This document shows, piece after piece, positions 44,728-52,033 of a stretch of DNA of 64,000 bases. The notes beneath the pieces are model-generated. The model did not search any database and was not told where the DNA came from. It was given only the letters and a program-made list of their open reading frames with translations. Where the stretch lies: assembly GCF_036492425.1 (NCBI RefSeq), contig NZ_AP025293.1, positions 992,001-1,056,000 on the forward strand. The letters run 5' to 3'. Each line of letters begins with the position of its first letter. Position 1 is the stretch's first letter. The stretch is from Persicobacter psychrovividus (GTDB lineage: Bacteria; Bacteroidota; Bacteroidia; Cytophagales; Cyclobacteriaceae). The translations under genes and the position numbers were made by a program.

Positions 44728-45224
44728 TACTTTGGGTTGAGCATAAAGGATTTGTTTTACAGTGAACTGCTTTCCGGACATCAAAAATGCGGAGTGCATC
44801 TCACTTTAAAATATCAAGCGATATACCCAAAGATATTTTCCCAATTGACACCTACTTATTGTCCCCTCCTGTTCGTATGACCGTGATATCATTCGGCTGC
44901 AGTGACCTGCAAGCACATTAAAAAGAGATGAAATTTCCGCGATAATTTATTTTTGTATATCACTAATTATTTTTTTACTTAGAAAATTATCTAAATCTCC
45001 CCATTGGTAAAAAATCACATGCGGTGTTGGGCATAAACTTCCCTTATAGTTATGTAGCACGATCAAACAAACAGTGCATTTGCTTTCCGGATTGAACCAC
45101 CTTTCTTAGGAGTGCGCAATTGTAAGCCATTGTTGGTCAATGTACTGAAGTGAATGTGATGTTCGTGTCTTCAGGACATCTACTTTTTATAGAAGAGCCA
45201 TCAACATCAAAATATACTTTTACC
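44728..45224. other. Gene-poor stretch
   Basis: No supported feature. A 44-codon open frame at 44787-44921 has no recognisable content. AT-rich DNA before 45225 presumably holds the next gene's promoter, but no consensus is evident. Confidence 0.4.
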
Positions 45225-45818
45225 ATGAATTTAACTTCCGTAATCTCAGTGTCTGATACCGACACGTTAATTGATTTTTTAAAGCAGCAATTTGAGCTTT
45301 GTGTACAAACTGATCAGGTATGCCTTGAGGAGCATTCTCTGGACTTTTTTCAGAACGACCAGCAGATTATCGGTCATACCAAAGCGGATTCTTACCATTG
45401 GATAGACTTCCTGGATTCCAATGAAGCCATCAGCAAAGCGTTTGATGCCGGATACAGCATTGAATGGCACGACAGTATTTGTGATATTGAAGGGGTTTCC
45501 AACTCGATTTTCCTCAGCCTTACCCCCCTAAAGGACTATCAGCAAGTTTGGCAACAGGATCAGCAGGACGGTCATGCGTTTTTCAAATATTTCGGGATTT
45601 CTTTCGAGGAGTTTGCCACTTTCACCATGGGTAAACTTGAAGATGCCCTGCCACATATGAGCCGGATGGATATGCTCAATTTTCTTGATTATATCGCCCC
45701 GACTCAAATTTGGCATGACTATATGGTTTATCTGACCTCTCCGGTGGGTAAAAAGCCCTTTTCCAAAGAAGAAGCAGCCTTACAACTGAAAGCTTTTTTT
45801 TTGGCAAACCAGCGCTGA
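45225..45818 (+). CDS. Hypothetical soluble protein
   Basis: I do not recognise this protein. From the ATG at 45225 it has 197 residues, no signal peptide and no membrane helix; an in-frame ATG 75 bp upstream is possible but less natural. It begins MNLTSVISVSDTDTLIDFLK and is rich in aromatic and acidic residues, with helical stretches (YQQVWQQDQQDGHAFFKYFG, RMDMLNFLDYIAPTQIWHDY). The last stop base is one base from the stop of the convergent histidine kinase. A four-residue match (FFKY) proved uninformative. Confidence 0.55.
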   Translation: MNLTSVISVSDTDTLIDFLKQQFELCVQTDQVCLEEHSLDFFQNDQQIIGHTKADSYHWIDFLDSNEAISKAFDAGYSIEWHDSICDIEGVSNSIFLSLTPLKDYQQVWQQDQQDGHAFFKYFGISFEEFATFTMGKLEDALPHMSRMDMLNFLDYIAPTQIWHDYMVYLTSPVGKKPFSKEEAALQLKAFFLANQR

Positions 45819-45819
45819 G

Positions 45820-47316
45820 CTAAGCCTGGTAAGCGGGCAAGGAAAAATAAAATGATGTTCCCTGGTTGGGTGCGCTCTGGATGTGGATGTCCGATTGATG
45901 CAATTCAAGAATTTTCTTGACAATCGCCAGCCCCAGGCCTGCACCCATCTTTGGCTTTGAAGAGGCCACCTGTCGATATCGTTCAAAAATATACGATTGC
46001 TCCTCCACCGGAATACCTGGGCCGGAGTCTTTAATGGCAATCTGAATACCTTCCTTTGCGGCACTCACTTCCAGTGTTACTGTCCCACTTTGTGGCGTAA
46101 ATTTCAGTGCATTGTCAATCAGGTTTTGAATCGCCCGTTCCACCAATTTTACATCGGCAAAAACCGGCGCCACGGGCTCATGGATGCGGAGCTCAAAAGC
46201 GATGTCTTTCTGGTTGGCCAGGACCTTATTTTTGGCATGTAAATCATGGGCAAGGTCCGTCAGCAGAAAAGGCTCTTTCTCCGGTTGCACCTGTTTGGCT
46301 TCAAGCTTGGAGTACTCGAAAAGCTGTGCCACCATACTGGTCAGTCGCTCAGAACTCTGGTGAATAATTTCCAGGAAGTGTTGTTTGTCTGCTTCCTCAA
46401 TATGTCGGCCCTTCATTTGCAGGGTTTCAGTATAGCCTTTCAGAATGGCAAGCGGGGTGCGCAAATCATGCGATACATTGGCAATGAGTTCTCTTCGGAT
46501 AGTATCCACAGATTTGATCCGCTCCATATCAGAAACAATTTTATCGGCCATTTCATTGAAAGAGATTGCCAGTGATTGTAAATCGTTTTCCTCGGGATGA
46601 TCGATTCGGGCGGAGAGGTCACCTTCCTGAAAACGGCGTACCTTGTAAATAATTTCCCGCAGGTTTTTACTCAAAAACCAAATGGCAATGCCAGCCAGCA
46701 GGCAGGCGAAAATAATCACCAGAAGCATGGCCGTCAGTCCACCCTGAAGAAAGTAACTGGTAAAGATGCTGTTCTGGACGTGCTGTAACCGTTGGCTTTC
46801 AAAAATGATATAGACGAAGCCCTTTTTACCCTGATAATCATAAGGCGCGACAGAGAAAATGGTCTGGTTGTTTTTGTCACGCGGATTATCTCCAAGCACA
46901 CACTTTTGGCCATCGGACTGTACAAATTCATAAATAGGTTTGAGGTTCACCTGCTCGGTAGGCGCTTTGGGGTCGTCGTGATCCAGCACCACAGAATAAA
47001 GGACGGTGCCGGCCTCATCAAGCAGGTAAACTTCTATGGATCGATTTACCGCCATCATTTCGTGCATAATTTCTCCAAACAATGCTTTGTTCACACGACC
47101 ATCGTCGAGGAAAGGAGCGTTGTTTTTGAATTTTTCGCTGATCAGATGATCGGCCACCTTGGCATTGACCTTCTGCATACTTTCATCGAAATACCGCTCT
47201 CCGTAATAAAAACTGATGCCCATAAATGCCGCAGCAAGCAGCAGGATAATAAAAAAGACCGACAGGGCGAGTTTGTAGATCAGCCGGTTGGTAATATGTC
47301 TGGCAGGTTGACTCAT
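45820..47316 (-). CDS. Membrane sensor histidine kinase (two-component)
   Basis: The 498-residue inner-membrane kinase pairs with the response regulator upstream. The first membrane helix is at about 14-34, a periplasmic sensor is at about 35-185 (double-Cache/PAS-like strands such as RSIEVYLLDEAGTVLYSVVL), and the second helix is at about 193-213. Next come HAMP (about 215-267; FQEGDLSARI), HisKA with His283 in NVSHDLRTPLAIL, and HATPase_c (LIDNALKFTPQSG, IKDSGPGI, GAGLGLAIVK). It overlaps the regulator gene by 4 bp (ATGA-type), indicating translational coupling. The stimulus is unknown. Confidence 0.94.
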   Translation of the reverse strand: MSQPARHITNRLIYKLALSVFFIILLLAAAFMGISFYYGERYFDESMQKVNAKVADHLISEKFKNNAPFLDDGRVNKALFGEIMHEMMAVNRSIEVYLLDEAGTVLYSVVLDHDDPKAPTEQVNLKPIYEFVQSDGQKCVLGDNPRDKNNQTIFSVAPYDYQGKKGFVYIIFESQRLQHVQNSIFTSYFLQGGLTAMLLVIIFACLLAGIAIWFLSKNLREIIYKVRRFQEGDLSARIDHPEENDLQSLAISFNEMADKIVSDMERIKSVDTIRRELIANVSHDLRTPLAILKGYTETLQMKGRHIEEADKQHFLEIIHQSSERLTSMVAQLFEYSKLEAKQVQPEKEPFLLTDLAHDLHAKNKVLANQKDIAFELRIHEPVAPVFADVKLVERAIQNLIDNALKFTPQSGTVTLEVSAAKEGIQIAIKDSGPGIPVEEQSYIFERYRQVASSKPKMGAGLGLAIVKKILELHQSDIHIQSAPNQGTSFYFSLPAYQA

Positions 47317-48014
47317 AGCTCTTCATTAAATTTGTAACCGATGCCCCAGGAGGTCAGGATGTAAGTCGGCTGTGCCATGTCGGGTTCAATCTTCGACCGC
47401 AGGCGGTTGATGTGTGAATTTACCGTGTGTTCGTAGCCATCAAAATCATAGCCCCAGATGAGCTGTAACAATTCGGTGCGCGAATAATTCCGCCCGGGGT
47501 GGGAGGCCATTAAATACAGCAGGTCGAATTCTTTGGGCGAAAGCTCAATCTTTTGGGTGTTCAGTAATACTTTCCGCTTTTCAAGGTCAATGGACAAGGC
47601 CTGAAATTTCAGCTGGGTAGGTGCAAGGGTTTGAGATATTTCCTCGGAGATCATTTTCGTTCGTCGGAAAATTGCTTTTACCCGTGCGATAAACTCCCGA
47701 ATACTGAAAGGTTTGGTCATATAATCGTCGGCCCCCACTTCCAGACCCAGCACGCGGTCTATTTCTTCCGTTTTGGCCGTCAGCATTATAATAGGGGTGT
47801 TTTTTGTCGCCCGTACCTTTTGGCAAATCTCCATGCCATCCATTGTCGGCAGGTTGAGGTCAAGAATAATCAGGTCGAAATGTTCCCTGAGCGCCAGTTG
47901 GCAACCTTCGAGACCATCGGAAGCAGCGGAAGTTTCGCAGTGGAGATCGTGGAGGTGAATTTTAAGCAGCTGGACAATTTGTGAATCGTCTTCAATAATG
48001 AGCACTTTCTTCAT
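47313..48014 (-). CDS. OmpR/PhoB-family response regulator
   Basis: The 233-residue DNA-binding regulator has a receiver domain (1-120) with acidic Glu8-Asp9-Asp10, phospho-acceptor Asp52 in LIILDLNLP, Thr79 and Lys101 (MTKPFS). The C-terminal winged helix (about 135-230) shows IELSPKEFDLLYLMASHPGR, YSRTELLQLIWGYDFDGYEH and TVNSHINRLRSKIE, the OmpR/PhoB recognition-helix signature. It is the first gene of a two-gene operon with the kinase. It is divergent from the duplicated-domain lipoprotein across 213 bp, which is a candidate target. Confidence 0.95.
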   Translation of the reverse strand: MKKVLIIEDDSQIVQLLKIHLHDLHCETSAASDGLEGCQLALREHFDLIILDLNLPTMDGMEICQKVRATKNTPIIMLTAKTEEIDRVLGLEVGADDYMTKPFSIREFIARVKAIFRRTKMISEEISQTLAPTQLKFQALSIDLEKRKVLLNTQKIELSPKEFDLLYLMASHPGRNYSRTELLQLIWGYDFDGYEHTVNSHINRLRSKIEPDMAQPTYILTSWGIGYKFNEEL

Positions 48015-48227
48015 AGGTAGGGTAGTTAGCGGGTAGCGCGTTAAAATATTAGATATTAACGAAAATTGTTCTGTTATATCTTGAAAAATTAGGGAATAGA
48101 CAGGTAGCTGACATTTGAACAGGTAATCAGGAGAAAAGGGGAGTTATCACAGTTTTGTGAACTTCTTGTGAGCCTTATATGATCTTCTGTTTGCACCTTG
48201 TGGGTACCAAAACAAAATAAAACCACT

Positions 48228-49118
48228 ATGAAACTATTTTCAATGAACATGATGGCCGCAATCTGTATGGGTGGCCTCGCCTTAGCTTCTTGTAGCAGTG
48301 ATGACAACGATGCCGCTCCTGCACAGTCAAACATTACCCTTTCAATGAATGGCCTTGATAATCTTGGTGATGATTTCGCTTATGAAGGGTGGCTGATTGT
48401 GGATGGCAGCCCGGTTTCCACAGGGACTTTCACGGTGGACGATGAAGGAAAGCTTTCACAGAATTCTTTTAACATCGACCGGTCAACACTGGAATCAGCG
48501 AGTACTTTTGTGCTTTCGATTGAACCAAGTCCTGATAATGACCCTGCGCCCGCGCCTACCAAATTATTTGCCGGCGATTTTGTGAACAATACCGCCGCTT
48601 TGGGAACTGCACCTGTTGGCAGCGATTTTCAGGAAGTGAATGGTAAATATATTGTGGCAACACCTACGGGTACAGGCGACGAATCTGAGAAATATAGTGG
48701 CGTCTGGTTTCTGGAAATGACTTCTGCTGGCCCTGTGGCTGGTTTGAAGCTTCCAGAACTGGCCGATGGATGGCGCTATGAAGGATGGGTGGTTGTTGAT
48801 GGCACCCCTTTAACTACGGGAACATTTACTTCCGTGAATGGTGCAGATAATGCAGCGCCTTTTAGTGGAACGAATCCCGGCCCAGCATATCCTGGTGAGG
48901 ATTTCCTTCAGAATGCGCCTAATGGATTGACCTTTCCTACTGATGTGAGAGGGCGTCCGGTAGTGATCTCAGTAGAGCCTTTCCCAGACAATAGCCCTGC
49001 GCCTTTTGCATTGAAGCCGTTATTTGTACAGACTCCCGACCAGGTGGATGGGTCAGTAGAAATGAAAAATTATGTAGAGGAAAGCTTCCCAACAGGAAGC
49101 GTGAGCAGAAACTTTTAA
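48228..49118 (+). CDS. Lipoprotein with two tandem anti-sigma-K-like domains
   Basis: The 296-residue lipoprotein has signal MKLFSMNMMAAICMGGLALA followed by SCSS (Cys22). Two copies of a domain follow, at about 36-117 and 172-269. Each opens with YEGW..VDG.P..TGTF (52-68 and 184-200) and ends with a block like IEPSPDNDPAP (98-108) or VEPFPDNSPAP (249-259). The motif matches the extracellular domain of anti-sigma-K (RskA)-like proteins as I recall it, but there is no membrane helix or sigma-binding region. It is surface or periplasmic, with unknown role. It is divergent from the response regulator and followed by a strong terminator. Confidence 0.72.
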   Translation: MKLFSMNMMAAICMGGLALASCSSDDNDAAPAQSNITLSMNGLDNLGDDFAYEGWLIVDGSPVSTGTFTVDDEGKLSQNSFNIDRSTLESASTFVLSIEPSPDNDPAPAPTKLFAGDFVNNTAALGTAPVGSDFQEVNGKYIVATPTGTGDESEKYSGVWFLEMTSAGPVAGLKLPELADGWRYEGWVVVDGTPLTTGTFTSVNGADNAAPFSGTNPGPAYPGEDFLQNAPNGLTFPTDVRGRPVVISVEPFPDNSPAPFALKPLFVQTPDQVDGSVEMKNYVEESFPTGSVSRNF

Positions 49119-49129
49119 GTTTTGAAAAT

Positions 49130-49167
49130 AGCGGCCCTCGCCAATGGTGGGGGCCGTTATTTTTTTG
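49130..49167. terminator. Terminator after the duplicated-domain lipoprotein gene
   Basis: GCGGCCCTCGCC (49131-49142) pairs with GGTGGGGGCCGT (49146-49157), with wobble, and is followed by a T run (49160-49166). It overlaps the 3' end of the small minus-strand frame at 49157. Confidence 0.85.
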
Positions 49168-49345
49168 CGAAAATCAGATCTTCGTCAATTTGACGATCAA
49201 GATGATCAACTGCTATGCCTAAAATGTTCAGACGGGTTTCTGGGCGTTTTGCAGCGCCAGGTGTTTTCTCGATCTGAATCGCCTGTAGGCAAATTTCATT
49301 TTTCAGGTGTTGTAAAGCGAGCGATTTTGTGGTAATACTTTTCAT
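49157..49345 (-). CDS. Possible 62-residue small protein
   Basis: The frame reads MKSITTKSLALQHLKNEICL at the start and HLDRQIDEDLIFAKK at the end, a charged, mostly helical peptide without signal or membrane segment. It has a clean ATG in an otherwise empty gap and ends inside the terminator of the opposite gene. No family is recognised. It is real or chance with similar likelihood. Confidence 0.35.
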   Translation of the reverse strand: MKSITTKSLALQHLKNEICLQAIQIEKTPGAAKRPETRLNILGIAVDHLDRQIDEDLIFAKK

Positions 49346-49422
49346 ATCTTGATTTATGATGTTCGGTGATCATAAATCAAAAAGTAATCCAAATCGGCTA
49401 TTTGCTTTAAAATTTATCAGAA

Positions 49423-50352
49423 TTATTCTGCATTTCCTTTTTTGATATTGGTCAGCTTATCGGCCTCAATAAATATTTTGTTGACAGCAGGCACCTCTTG
49501 TTTAATGGCATCTTCGATGGTGACTACCGTTTGCTCGATTTCCCTGGCAGTGAGCTCGTCCTTAAAATCAACTTCCACATTCAGTAAAACCTCCGAAGGT
49601 CCAAAGTATAAACTCAAAGGTCTTTTGGCGCTGTCCACATAAGGGTGCTTTTTAAGAATCATCTGAATCTTATCTACATTTTTAGAAGATAATCCCTCGC
49701 CGATCAGCAGCCCTTTACACTCTGCCGCAAAAAACAACGAAACACCTATCAGCAATAAACCAATCGATATGGAACCAAGGCCATCGAAGTAAACAATACC
49801 GGTAACATGTCCCAAAATTACTGAAATCAAGGCCAGCACCAGACCGATACAGGCTGCCGTATCTTCAATCACAATCGCGACCGTAGAGCTGTCTTTACTT
49901 TCCCGAAGGGCCTTGATAAATGGGAGGCCATTTGCTCCTTTTTTAAATTCCTGCAAGGCCACGCGCAATGCTGAACCTTCAAAAACCAGTGCAAGAATCA
50001 GGACTACATAATTCCAGGTGGGGTTACCGAGGGGCTTGGGCTCAATCAGGTGGTGAATGCCCTCGTACAGTGCAATTCCCCCTCCGAGGGCAAAAATCAT
50101 GATCGCCACCACGAAGCTCCAAAAGAAAACTTCCTTGCCATAACCAAAAGGGTGGGCATGGTCGGCAGGTCGTTGGCTTTGTTTGATACCATACAATAAT
50201 AGAACGCCATTTCCCGTATCCACAAGGGAGTGAATTCCCTCCGATAACATAGAAGATGATCCGGTAAAATAGGCGGCAACAAATTTACTGATGGCAATGC
50301 CCGTATTGGCCAATATTGCGCCGTAAATTGCTTTTTTCGATGATCCTGCCAT
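49423..50352 (-). CDS. Cation diffusion facilitator, ZnT9 (SLC30A9)-like
   Basis: The 309-residue inner-membrane divalent-cation/proton antiporter has six helices and a C-terminal cytoplasmic domain (about 215-300). The second helix reads SEGIHSLVDTGNGVLLLYGI, with His41 and Asp45, followed by RPADHAHPFGYGKEVFFWSF. The fifth helix has VIEDTAACIGLVLAL, where canonical zinc CDFs have His-x-x-x-Asp. The HSLVDTGN and EDTAA motifs point to the ZnT9-like branch rather than YiiP/ZitB. Zn is the likeliest ion, but selectivity is uncertain. It is a single gene. Confidence 0.9.
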   Translation of the reverse strand: MAGSSKKAIYGAILANTGIAISKFVAAYFTGSSSMLSEGIHSLVDTGNGVLLLYGIKQSQRPADHAHPFGYGKEVFFWSFVVAIMIFALGGGIALYEGIHHLIEPKPLGNPTWNYVVLILALVFEGSALRVALQEFKKGANGLPFIKALRESKDSSTVAIVIEDTAACIGLVLALISVILGHVTGIVYFDGLGSISIGLLLIGVSLFFAAECKGLLIGEGLSSKNVDKIQMILKKHPYVDSAKRPLSLYFGPSEVLLNVEVDFKDELTAREIEQTVVTIEDAIKQEVPAVNKIFIEADKLTNIKKGNAE

Positions 50353-50407
50353 ATAATTTTAGAAGTAGGTGAGTTAGATAATAAACAAATTAAAAACTGT
50401 TGGGCAC

Positions 50408-50443
50408 AAAAAAAAATCTCAGCAGTGATACTGAGATTTTTTT
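50408..50443. terminator. Terminator of the first repeat-module gene
   Basis: AAAAATCTCAG (50412-50422) pairs perfectly with CTGAGATTTTT (50431-50441), with A/T runs on both sides. It is placed just downstream (minus direction) of the gene ending at 50460. Confidence 0.88.
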
Positions 50444-50459
50444 AGGAGTGTGTATTTTA

Positions 50460-51275
50460 TTAAGCTTCCAGGACTTGTTCTTTTTGATCCGCAAAAGCCA
50501 GAAATTCTTTCAAATTGAACTTTAGATTTTTTTGCTCTCGGTCTTTGGAATAAAAATCGATAGCATTTTGAGGGAATTTAGCAGGACGCTGATCCGAGAT
50601 CAACCATGCTCTGAATTCCTCCTCGGTAAAAGGACCATGCTTCTTTTGATGGCTACTGATATAGGCTTTGGCAGCCCGGTAGCTCAAGTAAGCATTTTCT
50701 TCCTCGGGATTTTCGTGAACAGTGATTGGGCGAGCCGGTTTTCTTAGGGGTGCTTCGGTATCTGTAGGAACAGAAAGAAACTCCCAAAGGTTAAACTTCT
50801 TACCCTGGCTCAAAAACAATGGTCCGTACGATTGATAAACGTTTGAAGGAAAACCCTTCGGACGGTGGTTTTTCAACCAATATTGAAATTGACTATTAGT
50901 GGTGAACTTGCCTCTTTTTATCTGATAATCAACGATAATTCGTTTGGCCTCCTCAAAGGGCATCAATTTTGAAACAGGGCCTCGCTTTTTGGCAGGTCGC
51001 CCACTTTCGTTTGGCCTGTTACTACTTCTTGCCTTACGCTGGAAGTAAAATTTTTCAGGGCCATAAATATTTGAGGGGGATTTAGAAAGGATGAATCCAA
51101 ACTTGTTTTCGAATTCATCAAAATCAACAGAGGCTAAAAAATCAGTATAATCCTGCTTGGTTCTGATATTCAATACAGATAATATGTATTTGAAATCCTC
51201 CAAATTAGGATAAACCTGACGTGTAGTACGTACGTGAGGGCCGCGAATGCGACTCAAATCTATTTTATTTAACAT
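50460..51275 (-). CDS. Repeat-module protein A (paralogue of the gene at 55815), unknown family
   Basis: This 271-residue soluble basic protein is of no named family. It contains an N-terminal module (about 20-77; VYPNLEDFKYILSVLNI, GFILSKSPSNIYG), a basic linker (RPAKKRGP) and two copies of a ~64-residue module at 104-169 and 196-261. Each copy follows (F/Y)xxAK, a helix, F...W(L/I), RP..FP.N, (Y) and FNL.(E)FL, for example FEEAKRIIVDY, NHRPKGFPSN and KKFNLWEFL. The pattern recalls the phage-integrase repeat unit (PF14882), but there is no integrase domain. The basic character suggests nucleic-acid binding (inference). It sits in AT-rich DNA and has its own terminator. Confidence 0.7.
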   Translation of the reverse strand: MLNKIDLSRIRGPHVRTTRQVYPNLEDFKYILSVLNIRTKQDYTDFLASVDFDEFENKFGFILSKSPSNIYGPEKFYFQRKARSSNRPNESGRPAKKRGPVSKLMPFEEAKRIIVDYQIKRGKFTTNSQFQYWLKNHRPKGFPSNVYQSYGPLFLSQGKKFNLWEFLSVPTDTEAPLRKPARPITVHENPEEENAYLSYRAAKAYISSHQKKHGPFTEEEFRAWLISDQRPAKFPQNAIDFYSKDREQKNLKFNLKEFLAFADQKEQVLEA

Positions 51276-52033
51276 TTTGGTAGTGTTATGCTTAGTGGCC
51301 TTTCATGTAATAAGCAAAATAATTATTCATATATACTAAATTTTTTTTAATATGTCGAGCAATAGAATGATTAATTTCATTAAAAGATTCAATTCACCTA
51401 CAATCTTCTCGATTATTGATTTTTCCTACTCTTTTAGTGCCCGTTTGCAGCGACTTTATTATTTTTTGCACAAAACGGATGCGCGTCATTTAAAAACCGA
51501 TTTACGGATAATGTCCCCAAATGATTATTAGTAAAAGACTATTTTATTGACAGTAAGGTGGTTTATATTAGAATATGCGAAGTATGAAAAAAGGACCAAA
51601 AAGGTGACTCATAGTTGTTTAGAATTTTATAAGTGGTGCTTTTTGAATAGGGTGGTTTTTTGATGATTGTAAGGGGTTTATCCCTCTAATATTGATTTTT
51701 GGCCTGTTTTGGGCATAAATTATAATATGTATAAATCTATAATTTGTTGCAAAGCTAAACTATATTTATCTCATTATGGTAGATTTTTTATATAAGTCTA
51801 AGGGTCTTTTTCTTTTGATTTGGCCTATCGATAGCGGGATAGATATAAAATTATAAATGATGATATTGATTTTTGTTTATGATTTGAATGGGATTTGATT
51901 GACCAAATATTATTTGAGCTTTTGACTTAAATGATTCGTAAGTTGAGGGCTGTATTTTAGGAATTGGATCTTTATAAGCATTGCGCTTCAACAAAAGTCA
52001 GGAATGTGTAAATTGCAGGCTAAATATTGTCTG
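51276..52033. other. 758-bp AT-rich gap
   Basis: No gene is seen. The stretch is visibly more AT-rich than its surroundings. It holds the promoters of the repeat-module gene (-) and hrpB (+), though no good consensus was found. Confidence 0.45.

Noticed and set aside
44787-44921. 44-codon plus-strand frame
   Set aside because: No recognisable content and no supporting signals; noted only in the gap description.
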